NCBI RefSeq assembly: GCF_029873635.1
Contig: NC_080420.1
Coordinates: forward strand, 28,387,032 to 28,451,031
Direction: 5' to 3'
Length of the DNA: 64,000 bases
Source of the DNA: Malania oleifera
Taxonomy: Eukaryota > Streptophyta > Magnoliopsida > Santalales > Ximeniaceae
The notes under the pieces are model-generated. The model did not search any database. It was not told the DNA's origin and was given only the letters and a program-made list of their open reading frames with translations. How positions within the stretch are numbered: the first letter of the stretch is position 1; each line of letters starts with the position of its first letter. This document shows positions 22,861 through 34,680 of this stretch, one piece after another. The position numbers and the translations under genes were made by a program.

Positions 22861-24255
22861 TTTTGGTCCCTTAGGAAACCCAAGAGGGGGTTGAATTGGG
22901 TCTTTTTCTAATTTTTTATGACACTTACTCCTTTTATCAAACTCTTGGTAAGTAATAGTTTAGTATGTATATTCTAGTGAATGCGTTGCAAAATTTTAGA
23001 TAGGAATAAGTTTATGTTCACTCACAACTCACCCTGTATTTTTCAATAACCCAAGGTAATGTATGAAACATGCACAAATACAGTTAAGAAATTAATTCAA
23101 TCAAATAATAACTAATGTAATAAAAGAGGGAGAGAAATGCTCAAACTCTTTTATAGTGGTTTGGTCTCCTTCACAAGCACCTACATCCATTCTCTCGACC
23201 GAATCCAAGCCGAAATTCCACTTGCAAATTTCTTGCCTTTCAACCGGGATAAGAGCACAATTCCAAGACCCAATGTAGAGACCTGGAAATATAATAAATG
23301 AAAATGATAAAGGAAAAAAAAAAAAAGGAAAGGGAGAAATTTAAAAGAGGCATCAACAGGGACTCCTCGACGAACCCATTATCTTCGTCGATGAACGTCC
23401 TTCTTGGGTTCATCGACGAACGCTTTCTATGACTTGTCTATGAACCCATTCTTCATTGAAGAATGCTCTTCTTCGGCTCATCGACGAGACACAAACCCAT
23501 TCTTCATTGAAGAATCCTCTTCTTCGGCTCGTCGATGAGTACACGTGTCTCGTCGACGAGGCCACATGGACAGCTCTCTCCCTCTCTAACTTTCGATTTC
23601 CTCTCCCTTCTCTCATTAATTCTAGCTCAATTCTCGCCCGAATCGATGATCAGAAGTTACCATGATGATCTAGGGGTGATTCTCTGCAAGTTGACCAGAG
23701 TGGATTGTTGATTTGGAGTCCTTGGACACCACTCCAAAATCAGAGTAAGTGAGTTATTTTAGGATTTGAATGATTATTTGGGATATGTGGACCTAGGAAA
23801 TGCATTGGATGATAAACATATTGGGGTTGAGTTGATTGAACTAGGGATAATGCAATTTCAGGGTTTAGAGTTCTGAACGCCGCAGGCGTCGTTTAGGGTT
23901 TTTTCAACAAGCCTCTCAGGAAACAGGTAAGGGGATAGATTAAGTTAGATATTTTTAGAAAATTAATTATTGAATATACAGTATTTGATTCAAAAATTTA
24001 TATATGGTTTAGCATAGTTTTTGGGAATACTGATGTTGAACTGAGGAAACCTTGAAAACAGATTTAATATTATTTTGTCAATAAAATATGTTTCCCCGGC
24101 CAAATAATATATTATAGTGTAGTACTCATGTTAACTTTACTGTAATCCGTAGAGGGGGGTGAATTGGTATTTTAAAATTTCTCATTTAGGTCAATTAACC
24201 AACAACAGTATTACACAACCCTAGGTTAAATCTAGTGCATATATAAAATAAATCA

Positions 24256-24256
<1 letters not shown>

Positions 24257-24291
<35 letters not shown>
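24257..24291. repeat. TA microsatellite
   Basis: Uninterrupted TA units inside solo LTR D1. Confidence 0.97.
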
Positions 24292-24293
<2 letters not shown>

Positions 24294-25349
24294 TGGAATT
24301 AAATTACACAAGTAAGCTAATTACGCATGCAAGGTGAAGCAGGTAAAAATAGATAACACCAGATATGTTATTGAGGTTCAGCAAACTATCTATGTCCCCA
24401 CCTTAGCTCACAAGTACAAGGATTACACTAAGGCTCACTTCACGGGTGGAGCGGCACCGAAGTACAACCAGGTCAAATTAATATAGGGCTGACATCAACC
24501 TTTTACAACCAATCCTTCCAGACTGGATTAATGCCCCCTCAGACCACGCTTGGAATACAACAGAATCATAATACAGAATGTGTACAAATTATATGCTTCT
24601 CAATCAAGTAGATTTGCACCAGTATAATCAACACATACCAATTATGTAAGAACTATAAGCTCAGATGTATATGTATGCAAACAACACTCAAAGTAATGTC
24701 TATATTCACTCACCCTCAAGAGTGTATCAACAAGTTAATCTTTGAAACTATGTATAGATTAAAATCTCAATCACAGTTTAGGGTTTCAAAGATTTCTACC
24801 GAGAGTAATCAAAATATCTCAAAAATATTTTCTCAATAATCATGCACAAAGAGATATTCAAAAGTAAGCTTGAAAAAAGATTTTTGTACACACAAAAGTA
24901 CAACCTCAATAAGTCTTGCAATGAAGATGCAAAGACTCACTAGCAATAAGATTTTTCCCACACACAGATTTATTAAATAAAATCGGGGGAAAAATCTTTG
25001 CTCAACTCTCAATATGAGAATCAAACAACAACAATGAAATGAGAGTTTCTATCAATGTATAATCACTCAAATAACTCTCACAAGGTTTGGTTTAGTAAAG
25101 GGATGAGTGTATGAGAGAGTATAGGCTTTGTATTTTGCAAAAGGGTTTCAAAAATTTAGAGGATTTTTTGCTAATTAGATATGCTAATTGCCTGCTATTT
25201 TGAGCAAATGAACATATATTTATAGAGAAGACCTAAATTATAACTATTGGGGATACATAGGGAATAATTAAATTTGTTTTAAATGAACTTAAGAAAATTA
25301 ACCTAATTTAACCCTAATTAACCAAGGTAAAATTTAAGCCAACTCGAGA

Positions 25350-25700
25350 GTTTTGGTCGACCGTTCGGTTGCCCGAGCAAACACAAATAGAAAAAGTGAT
25401 TTTTAAAGTTTGGGTGCCTGAATGAGAGTTCGGTTTGTTGACCAAGGTGATTTTCCAATCTGTTCGAGATTTGGTCGCCTAGTCCCAAGTTCGGTCTACC
25501 GAACTTGAACATTCGGTCACCCGGGGGTATTTTGAACGTGAAGTTCGGGCACCCAAGTTGTTGGAAAAAGTTAGGGCTTCAGTTCAATCAGCCGTGGACA
25601 CTTAGTTCATTCTGAGTTCGATCGCCCGAAATCAGGTCAACTTTTTTAGCATCCAACGGTTCGGTCGACCGAGGTGTTATGAACACCAAGTTTCGGTCTA
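25350..25700. repeat. Array of GTCGAC-centred palindromes in solo LTR D1
   Basis: About ten degenerate copies of a unit close to TTCGGTCGACCGAA or TTCGGTCGCCCGAA occur at irregular 20-60 bp spacing, for example GGTCGACCG near 25355, TTCGGTCTACCGAAC near 25491 and TTCGGTCGACCGAGG near 25660. The same array occurs in copies D2 and D3. Confidence 0.85.
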
Positions 25701-26213
25701 CCAAAGCCCTATAATTTTTATACCTTAAGTCCTGTTTTAATTCAAAATTTTCCCCTGATAGTATATTTTATAATGGGACTATCCTAAGTGTAAGTGCAAG
25801 GACCTAGAGTCTTTCTAATGTTTTTAGCTTATTAGTTCCTACATGCATGATATGCATTAATTATTACAGACCTTTCCTACTTTACTATTACAAACCTGAA
25901 TAAAAACATAATATAGAAATACAACAAATGAATCTTCTAGGTCTTCTTTTGTTTCAAGATAACATGTGTCATCATACGATTTTGCTAATATAAACCTGCA
26001 CACAAACTTGATAGACATTAAGTACCAGAGTATTTGTCATAATTCAAACAGGGTATGATTTATAAGGTCAACAACTCACTTATGTGTGCCATGAGTAAAA
26101 ATTTGACTGTAAATAATGATTTCATAATATTTATGATTTCACTAAACAAACATGATTTGATGGCAGTTTTTAAAAAAAATTATAAACGGAACAGAAATTA
26201 TATTTTCAGTATG

Positions 26214-26395
26214 TCGCGATATTCTGCCGGCATAGATGCCGTGATATTTAGCCGGTGCAGATGTCGTGATATTCAGTCGGCGCAGATGCCATGATATTCA
26301 GTCGGTGTAGATGCCATGATATTCATCCGGCGTAGATGCCGTGATATTCAGCCGGCACAGATGTCGTAATATTTTAGCTGGTCCAGATGCCGTGA
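26214..26395. repeat. 25-bp minisatellite in 5' LTR of C
   Basis: Seven units like GATATTCAGTCGGCGCAGAT plus GCCGT follow in tandem. The sister array is at 36464-36650, with similar copy number but different substitutions. Confidence 0.93.
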
Positions 26396-27449
26396 CTAAA
26401 TATGCTATAACAATTATTCAAGAAATATTATCATTATAGATGTTAAACAGAATTATGAAACAGTTATATAATAGTATTATGAAATATATTATATGATAAC
26501 AGAACCCGGATGGCTTAGTTTAGATTCAGAGCACGGTACTGTAGCTATTAGATCAGGTAGTGTTACCACACTTCTCAGATAGAGTATGAGAGATGGATAG
26601 TCGATTAAGCCCAGAGTAAAGTAGTGTCCCCCCCCCCCCGGGGCAGTCTAGACCAGGCTAGGCAGGCCAATCGTACTTACAGACTAATCAGTTTTGGCTT
26701 ATCATGGTAGGTAAACCATTGCTACGTCCTGCCTACAGGCCGCACAACCTAATCATGTGGGAGTAATACATGACATCAGCTACCTATCCATCTAGGGTAT
26801 GATTTCAATAATATACAGATATAACAGATGATTTGTATGTATACAGTAATTTAATATGACATAGTATGTTATGTTGAAATATGATTTATTTAGACTTATA
26901 CAGAACAGTTTTACTTGATTTCTCAAATGTAAATAAACAATGTACAGGTTTTCCTTACTAATCATATACAATTTATCACGTACAATATATTTTTAGAACA
27001 GAACAACACTCAGGTTGCCACACACTGATATTAGTCTATCTCCCTTGCTGAGAGGTGTCTCACCCTAGTAATACAAACATTTCAGGAAATCCAGATAGAC
27101 GAGGGGAGCGAGCTCCAAGATAGAGGAGGCTGTTAGTGCTACCTTGGCTGAAGGGTAAGTAGTAAATTTGAGATCAGGATGGATTTTTGGGGTCTGACCC
27201 TATGATATTTATGGTTCCTTTTGGGATGTATATGTTTATTTTTTGTTATAGTAAAACTCTGGTATTGTATATAAGATTAAGGATATTTTTCTTTCCGTTG
27301 CATAGTTGTCATGTATGTATAAACATATGTATCCCCGATTTTCTTTGGGGTCTGGATTGATTTAGTTTATGTTTTATGGTATCAGAGTTATTGTTATTAT
27401 CATTATTATGTGGAAAAACAATAGCAAAATTTTTGGGGCATTACAAATG

Positions 27450-27466
27450 TGGTATTAGAGCTTAGG
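27450..27466 (+). other. Primer-binding site of Tekay element C
   Basis: TGGTATTAGAGCTTAGG, four bases after the LTR, matches the initiator Met tRNA complement with one mismatch in the core. Confidence 0.88.
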
Positions 27467-27840
27467 TTGCTAGGTTCTATAGACTTTAGTGTACAGCGGA
27501 AACAATACTAGAGTATATGAATAGATTTTGAAGAGGATAGGGAATGGGTAGTTCAAGATTTTAGTGAGTCCATGTTGGGAAATTAAGATGAGAATTTAGG
27601 GTTTTGTTCCGCAGTCTGAAAGTAAGATTTCTGTAGTGATTTCTGTGTCTTTCCTAAGGTGATGATTTCAGGAAAGTCGTAGTAAACTATTATCGGATTG
27701 TGTTTCTAAATTACAGGACTGAATCTTAAATTGAGAATAAGGATGTTAGGTTAATTGATGATATGAGATTTCAGTTAGATAAATATAATAGTTATGTTAT
27801 GAAGATAGGGTTCTCAGATTATGTTTATATTCCTTTTAGG

Positions 27841-28392
27841 ATGGACCCTGGGGGTAGTAGTGCTCACTCTAGTGGTAATGATGGTGTAAGGCGCTCTATT
27901 ATGGGTGGTGGTGATTCTGATGCAGTTCTGTGCAGTTTAGCTCAGCGGGTTATGGCTAAGATTGTACGGAACTCTAGGGAGGAGGTCCATCAGCAGACCA
28001 GAGTTGCACTATAGAGCAGTTAACCAAAATGAAGGCTCTGTTTTTTTTAGGGAATATAGACCTGATTGCAGTAGAGAACTAGGTACAGGAAATGGAAAAG
28101 ATACAGATTGTACTGCACTCCACCGATGAGCAGAGAGTTTTATACACCACCTTCAGACTGACAGAGGAGGCTGAGCGTTGGTGGTCAGCTGTGAGACTTC
28201 TGGAGGAGCAGAGACCGATACCTGTAGCTCTGACCTGGATCCGGTTTAAGGAGATATTCTTTGACCGATATTTCCCTACCACCACTAGAGAAGCAAAAGT
28301 GGAAGATTTCTTGAACCCGACTCAGGGACATTTGACAGTCTAGTAGTATGCGACGAAATTTATTGAACTGTCCCATTTCGTCGCGTACATCA
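27841..28392 (+). pseudogene. Tekay C gag, 5' part
   Basis: The start Met at 27841 gives MDPGGSS, after a long leader. The open frame stops at 28015. Farther on, 28092-28343 reads [20 protein letters not shown], then [20 protein letters not shown], the retrotransposon gag core of Tekay elements; the next codons read YATKFIELSHF. The gene is then cut by the solo LTR at 28393 and resumes at 31195. Gag builds the particle that encloses the RNA. Stops after VAL and LTVQ show it is broken. Confidence 0.88.
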
Positions 28393-30939
28393 TGTGACGC
28401 CCTGATTTTCGTACAATTTTTTTTTTCAATAATCAATAATAAATGAATAATCACTCATCATTAACCACATCCACAAATCGGCCACGTCAACAATCCTACT
28501 ATCATTCGTACGACCCAACCTGCATTGGGTACCGGGTAAAAAGTCATTTTATTTATAAAACTTAACAGCGGAAGACAGTATATTTATATCATTCAGAATA
28601 CAATACCCAGAGTATCTACATATACACATATACATCATTATCACAAACTCAAAAACAACTCAACACTAGGGGAATTACACCTCCCCTAGTCCATAAACTC
28701 ACCCTGTGTATCAGTGTCTCAGCTTCCAATGGTCATAGAGCTCTATCGCCCGATCTATCCCTGTTTCCTGAAAAATTTAGATAATTTGGGTGAGACACAT
28801 CTCAGTAAGAAGGAATAAATTATTTATAGTGTGTGGTCATACGAGTTCAATTATAATACACTTTACTTTTCAAATCATCATTTCATCTGAGAAAATACAT
28901 TGATATACACATTCTCATAGTCATATAGATATACAACACAAGCTTTTATGAGTTTTAAAATCATTTCTCAAATTCAATGATTCTCAACACATAATTATCC
29001 GCAAAGTTCTTGAGAATAGGGAAGATTACCCGCCCATACAGGTAGCTTCCCTCTGCCCTAACACATTATGCAGCCAGATTTGGCCACATCTAATACCTAT
29101 CAGGGCACTCAGCTTACTCAGTAAGCCCTCAGGTGGAGAGTTTCACTTCGCCTCAATTATTTATATTATTAACTCACACAGTTCCATTTCTCAATTTCAT
29201 CATTCTTTATTTCTTAATTTCCATTACTTCTTTCATTTCTAATTTTAGCCAATTTTATCATTCTTTTACTTTTCGTTTCCATTTTACTTTCCGGCTCATG
29301 AGTATCGTTGGTATCAAATACCAACATCGCGTCTGTAACTCATGGCCACCCTGAAAATCTTTCTATCCACACCATGCTTCCCCACATGGTTAAGGTAGTG
29401 CGGCCCGAAGGTTGGATCTAACCGCGGTTGGCCAACCCAGTTAGATAAAATATCATATCACATATCGCATTTGTAGTAAACTAGCCGGCCTATAACCCTG
29501 ATCCAAACTCAAGGGGCCCAACAACCCTACCAAATGGCTCAGTCGACTGTCACGCCACACGCTCCAAGAGTCCATGTGGTTGCACTAACACCACTAGCAA
29601 CAGTACCGTGCTCAATATCATAACCATCAATCAGGGTTCACTATCACATACCCGCATTCATTATGCGGTATTGGCATTTCATCAATCATATTCCAGTATA
29701 TCACAATTCAGTTCAATATAAATATTCTCATCATTTTCTGTGCATATTTCATCATTTCGTAATATCATATATCATATTTCACGTATTTTTCACATTTTCC
29801 CAACATACTCATATCAACAATTTGTACAAACTCCTTTCTCATGCAAATAATTTCCACTCACAAATAAATACCACATTTCATTATTTTTCAATATCATAAA
29901 TTCACAAAATCTCATCTTTCAAGCAAAACATTTCTACTCACATATAAATACCATATTTCATTATTTTTTTACTAATCACATCAATAATTCTTATTTCAAT
30001 ATTTTCTCATAAATTACTCATTGTTATGTTTCACACTTCAAAATATCACAAATTTAAAATTACTTAAATGCCATACAATTTATCTGATATTTATATCATA
30101 ATAATTTTCAGAAAAAATACCATAGGCTCATTTTCACATATTAATTTAAACAATAATTCTAAAAATGCTGCTATAATTTATTCCCCTTACCTAGTTTACT
30201 GAGAGTCTCGCTAGAACCCCAAATCCTGCGCCCTTGGCGTCTGAAACTCAACTCCTGAAATTTGCATTTTTCCTAGATTAATTAATCTATTTCTCCAAAA
30301 TAATACCCATCTCACCTTCCCTAAGCTCTATATACCTCAAATTAAAAATTAAACTAATATTTAACACCCCCAGTTTATTTTCTGAATTTTGCCCATGAGT
30401 CCCAAAATTACACCCGCGGCGCTCACCCGGGCCCTAAATTCTAAAAATTCTACTTCAACTCCAAATTCTCAACATTTAGCATTTTTAAATTAATACTAAT
30501 TAATTAAAAATAAGTCCCTCAATAACCCTCGTACCCTAAATTTGGGGTTTTTCACATGACAACCCCACAAGAATTTCATCCTGCTAGACTTGTAGAGAAT
30601 CATCCCTAGATTCTCATGGTGGTGTCCGTTCGTCAATCGAGCTTATAATTTGCAAGAAATTAAAGAAAAAAAAAGGAGAAATTGGCTTACCATAGGAGAT
30701 ACGTTTACACCGCTCCTACCACCAATCCTCTCCGGTAGAAATAATAGTAGCAGAGAATGGAGTCCGGCGGTATCGTCCGATTTTCGATCGGGCGAAAATC
30801 AGTCATCAAACTGAGGAGAGAGGGAGAGAGAACGAGAGGAGAGAGAGACTACGCAGGAGACCTGCGCAGGAGAAGAATAGAAAAGAAAGGGGAGGGAGAA
30901 GATTAGTCTTCTTGAAGGATGATCCTTTAGGAAGTTAAC

Positions 30940-31004
<65 letters not shown>

Positions 31005-31189
31005 TATTTAATAAATATTAATAATAATATATTTTATTAATAAAAATAAAAATAAATTTTAATTATTTTTTTCTTTTTTTTCTTTTTTTTCTTTTTTTTA
31101 AATCCAATTAATAATTAATTAATTTTTATTTTTATTTTTTTTTGGAATCACTCCACTAATCTTCTATATCCCTTTTTGGGATTGTTACA
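28393..31189 (-). mobile_element. Solo LTR related to element B1, inserted in Tekay C gag
   Basis: It starts TGTGACGCCCTG and ends GGGATTGTTACA, with a perfect duplication CATCA (28388-28392 and 31190-31194). The block at 29010-29130 (CCCGCCCATACA, TCAGTAAGCCCTC) matches the LTRs of B1, but overall sequence and the terminal 35 bp differ, so it is a sister family. Length is 2797 bp. A TAA microsatellite is at 30943-31003. There is no internal domain. Confidence 0.92.
30943..31003. repeat. TAA microsatellite
   Basis: About twenty TAA units near the U3 start of the solo LTR. Confidence 0.97.
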
Positions 31190-31740
31190 CATCATTTTGA
31201 TAAGGCAAAGAAGGCAAGAAAATTTTAGAGAGGTCTTAGGCAAGAAATCTATGAACATATGGCAGTTTTGAAGGTGCAAGATTTCACCGAACTGGTGGAT
31301 AGAGCTGTCATGATAGAGGTGAGCAGGCAGAGGGATGCTGAGGTGCAGGGCTAGAGAAAGAGACCCACACCTCTTGAATCTCAAGTGGGTTCTAGCCGAG
31401 ACCCATGGAGGAGAGGTGGATACTGCAGGGGATAGAGGCCGGAGAACGGGAGCCATGAGATGCAGGGTGAGCAGACTTATTCCTTTGGTCTCAGTTGTGG
31501 AAAGAGACACATAGGAGAGTGCCGAGCGGGGAGAAATGTCTGCTACCGATATGGTAGACCAAGTCACTTGGTCCAAGACTTTCGTGCGCCGCGGAGCAAT
31601 AATCCAGCTCCCAGACCATTCTTGGGAAACATTTAGGCGCGCCGAGGAGGCCAGCAAAGAAATATCGCGCAGATGCGGGTCTACACACAAACATTGGGTG
31701 ATGCTAAGGCAGCTGGCAATATGGTGGTAGGTACTATTAA
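31190..31740 (+). pseudogene. Tekay C gag, 3' part with zinc knuckles
   Basis: After the duplicated CATCA the gag frame continues as FDKAKKARKF, then [20 protein letters not shown] and [16 protein letters not shown]. The knuckle region near 31490-31580 reads CGKRHIGEC and CYRYGRPSHLVQDF; the second has lost a Cys at two positions of CX2CX4HX4C. Several in-frame stops are present. The order and spacing to the protease at 31740 match Tekay/Del. Confidence 0.85.
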
Positions 31741-32217
31741 TGCGCTTTAAATTAAAGCTATTGTTTTATTTGATTCAAGGGTCATACACTCGTTCGTGTT
31801 TATGGGATACGTTAAATTATGTGGGGTAGAAATTCAGCTATTAGACACCGAGTTGTTAGTAGCCACCTCGACAGAGTCAGTAATGAGGTGTCGAAAAGTG
31901 TTCAAAGGCTATCTAGTAGATATTCATGGGAGAGTATTATCAGCTAACGTAGTAGTGTTACACATGCATAAATTTGATATGATTTTTGGAATGGACTGGT
32001 TAGCTGCTAATTATGCAATCATCGACTGTCATCAGAAAGAGGTGATATTAAGACCTCTTGGAGAGCAGGAGTTCAGATTTGTGGGGTCGTGTGTGCATTC
32101 CTCACCACTGCTAGTGTCAACCATTCAAGCGAGGAGGCTACTCTTGGACGGATGTCAAGGGTATATATCCTATGAAAAGGAAGTGCTGGAGAAAGAATTG
32201 AAGTTTACCGTTTTTCA
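31741..32217 (+). pseudogene. Tekay C protease region
   Basis: The active-site motif, expected as DSGATHSFI, reads DSRVIHSFV at 31771-31797, so the Gly next to the catalytic Asp is replaced. The remainder, 31796-32224, includes SANVVVLHMHKFDMIFGMDW and ANYAIIDCHQKEV, which are conserved in Del/Tekay retropepsin. A stop precedes the active site (NAL followed by TAA). A frameshift or stop separates it from the RT at 32218. Confidence 0.85.
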
Positions 32218-33160
32218 GTGGTGAGAGAATTTTCAAATGTTTTTCCAGATGAGCTACCTAGATTGCCTCCCGATTGTGAGATTGATTTTTCCATTGAGTT
32301 ACTTCCAGGGAAGGCACCAATTTCTAAAATTCCCTACAGAATGGCTCCAACAGAGCTGAGGGAGTTAAAATATCAGTTGCAAGACTTGTTAGATAAGAGA
32401 TTTATTAGACCTAGCGTATCACCCTGGAGAGCATCAATTATGTTCGTAAAAAAGAAAGACGAGACTATGAGAATGTGTATAGACTATAGAGAAATAAATA
32501 AAGTAACTGTTAAGAATAAGTATCCTCTACCCCACATAGATGACTTGTTTGATCAGTTGCAGGGTACACGGGTATATTCAAAGATTGATCTACACTTTAG
32601 GTACCATCAAGTGAATGTCAAGACAGAGAATATCTCTAAGACAGTGTTTTGAACTCGATAAGGCCACTATGAGTTTCTGGTCATGCCACTCGAACTGACG
32701 AATGCTCTTACTGTATTTATGGATCTGATGAACAGAATTTTCCAACAATACTTGGACTAGTTTGTAGTAGTTTTCATTGATGATATACTAGTCTATTTGA
32801 GGAGTTTCGAGGAGCATGAGACACGTTTAAGGCTAGTACTTCAGATACTCAGATAAAGAAAGTTGTACGCCAAATTCAAGAAGTGTGAATTCTGGTTAGA
32901 GAAAGTTGCATTACTTGGGCATGTAGTATCCGGGGATGGAATATCAGTAGATCATAGCAAGATAGAGGCAGTGGTGAATTGGACAAGACCGAGAAATGTT
33001 CAGGAAATCAGAAGCTTCTTAGGACTGACAAGATATTATTGTCGGTTCGTAGAGGGATTTTCTAGGCTATCAAGGCCTCTGACATGCCTAACCAGAAAGA
33101 ATGCTAAGTTTGAATGGAATGATGATTATGAGCAGAACTTTCAGGAGTTGAAATAATGAC
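32218..33160 (+). pseudogene. Tekay C reverse transcriptase
   Basis: The frame starts [17 protein letters not shown] and includes [35 protein letters not shown] and [14 protein letters not shown]. After stops at 32650 (TGA where CGA is expected) and 32656-32658 (TAA), it continues GHYEFLVMP. The catalytic F-IDD motif is at 32773-32784. The carboxyl part reads [20 protein letters not shown] and [20 protein letters not shown]. Identity with chromovirus Tekay/Del is firm. At least five stops break it. Confidence 0.92.
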
Positions 33161-33583
33161 TAGTCACCGCACCAGTTTTGACCATTCCATCAAGTGATGG
33201 AGATTTTGTGATCTACAGTGACGTTTCTCTGAAAGGTTTTGGATGTGTATTAATGTAGCAAGGAAAAGTGGTGGCATACGCTTCTTGGCAACTCAAGGAA
33301 TATGAGAATAATTATCCGATGCATGATTTAGAGTTGGTTGCAGTGGTGTATGCCTTAAAGATTTGGAGGCATTATCTGTATAGTGGAAGGTGTGAAATAT
33401 TTACAGATCATAAGACTTTAAAATATTTCTTCACACAAAAGGAGTTGAATATGAGATAGAGGAGGTGGCTCGAGCTGATTACAGACTACGATTGTACCAT
33501 TAGTTATCACTCAAGGAAGGCTAATGTGGCAGTTGATGCGTTGAGTCATAAATTAGGGAGCGCATCTGTATCAACGACTGTAA
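33161..33583 (+). pseudogene. Tekay C RNase H
   Basis: It reads VIYSDVSLKGFGCVLM, then a stop at the expected Gln, [59 protein letters not shown], another stop and RRWLELITDYDCTISYH. The Asp, Glu and Asp catalytic residues (SDVS, DLELVA, FTDHK) are present. The end reads ANVAVDALSHK, the family's ADALSRK. Confidence 0.9.
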
Positions 33584-34680
33584 TTGCACATCAGATTAGA
33601 ATGGATTTGGAAAGACTCAGGATGGAGCTTGCACGGTATTCATCAGGCGTTCATCGCTAATCTTGTTGTGCAGCCCACAATACTGGAAAGGATTAAAGTT
33701 GTTCAGGTGAAAGATATGGAGTTAATGAAGATTATGGAAAAGGTGCAGAGTAGTCAGCGAGCAAAGTTTAGTATTGCATATGATGGAAATTTAAGGTTCC
33801 GTACCAGACTTTGTGTGCCTACAGATGATGAGATTAAACAAACCATTCTTGAAGAGGTGCACCGTTCCCTGTATACAGTACATCCAGGAAGTACGAAAAT
33901 GTATAGGGATTTGAGGTTATCCTTTTGGTGGAGCAACATGAAAAAAGAAATTGTTGAATATGTAGGGCAGTGTTTGACATGCCAGCAAGTGAAGGCTGAG
34001 CATCAGAGACTGGCAAGGCCATTGCAACCACTTCACATTCCCAAATGGAAGTGGGAACATATTGCTATGGACTTCATATTGAGGGTTACCACTAGTATAG
34101 CATGGACAGGATGTCATCTAGTTGGTCGTTGATAGACTGACGAAGACTGCCCATTTTCTTCCCATTAGAGTAAATTACTCCATGGGTAGATTGGCATAAC
34201 TGTATGTACAGGAAATAGTCAGACTGCATGGAGTGCCTGTGTCTATTATTTCTAACCGAGATCCACGTTTCACATCTCAATTTTGGAAAAACTTATAAAG
34301 AGCTTTGGGGTCTCAGTAGGCTTTTAGCACAACTTTTCATCCTCAGACCAATGGACTGACTGAGAGGACTATTCAGACATTGGAGGATATGCTGCATGTC
34401 CATGTGCTAGATTTTGGAGGCAGCTGGATCCAATACCTGTCAGTGGTGAAGTTTGCTTACAACAATAGCTACCAAGCCAGTATTGGGATGGCCCTATATG
34501 AGGCATTGTATGGAAGAAGGTGTCAATCTCCATTATATTGGGATGAAATTGGAGAGAAGCAGATGTTGGGGCTAGAGATAGTACAACGGGCTTCGGCGAA
34601 AATCAAGCTTATCCATGAGAGAATTAAGACAGCTCAAAAACGACAAAAAAGCTATGCAGATACCCATCGATGAGCGCTGG
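33584..34680 (+). pseudogene. Tekay C integrase
   Basis: The zinc-binding amino terminus reads HRSLYTVHPGSTKMYRDL and CLTCQQVKAEHQ (HHCC). The core shows MDFIL (first Asp), [12 protein letters not shown] (second Asp) and FHPQTNGLTERTIQTLEDML, with the third acidic residue as Glu. SYQASIGMALYEALYGRRCQ ends the core. A frameshift near 34130 and stops at LA-TAA-LYV, NL-TAA-RALG and HR-TGA-ALEF interrupt it. The catalytic D,D,E residues can still be identified. Confidence 0.9.

Larger units (their letters stand above)
24129..26073 (-). mobile_element. Solo LTR, SIRE-type family D (copy 1)
   Basis: It starts TGTTAACTTT, ends AGGTCAACA and is flanked by a perfect duplication ACTCA (24124-24128 and 26074-26078). 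The empty site is preserved in the sister LTR near 36320. There is no internal region, so it is a product of LTR-LTR recombination. The G-run plus GTGAATTGG motif at its start resembles the LTR terminus of SIRE element B, which suggests the lineage. It contains a TA microsatellite at 24257-24291 and an array of TTCGGTCGACCGA-like palindromes at 25350-25700. Confidence 0.92.
23274..27445 (+). repeat. 5' LTR of Tekay element C (with solo LTR inside)
   Basis: Without the insert at 24129-26073 it is about 2.2 kb and matches 35395-37659 throughout. It opens with a block of TCGTCGACGA-like palindromes (23360-23570) including a CACGTG G-box core at 23542-23547, and carries a 25-bp minisatellite at 26214-26395. 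Confidence 0.9.

Noticed and set aside
27450-27466. Possible tRNA gene fragment
   Set aside because: The match is limited to the initiator Met tRNA 3' end complement right next to an LTR, so it is a primer-binding site. The same holds at 8015, 12295 and 45985.
31148-31694. Open frames of 180 and 67 codons on the minus strand
   Set aside because: They are shadows of the Tekay C gag, which is recognised on the plus strand by its zinc knuckles and conserved wording.
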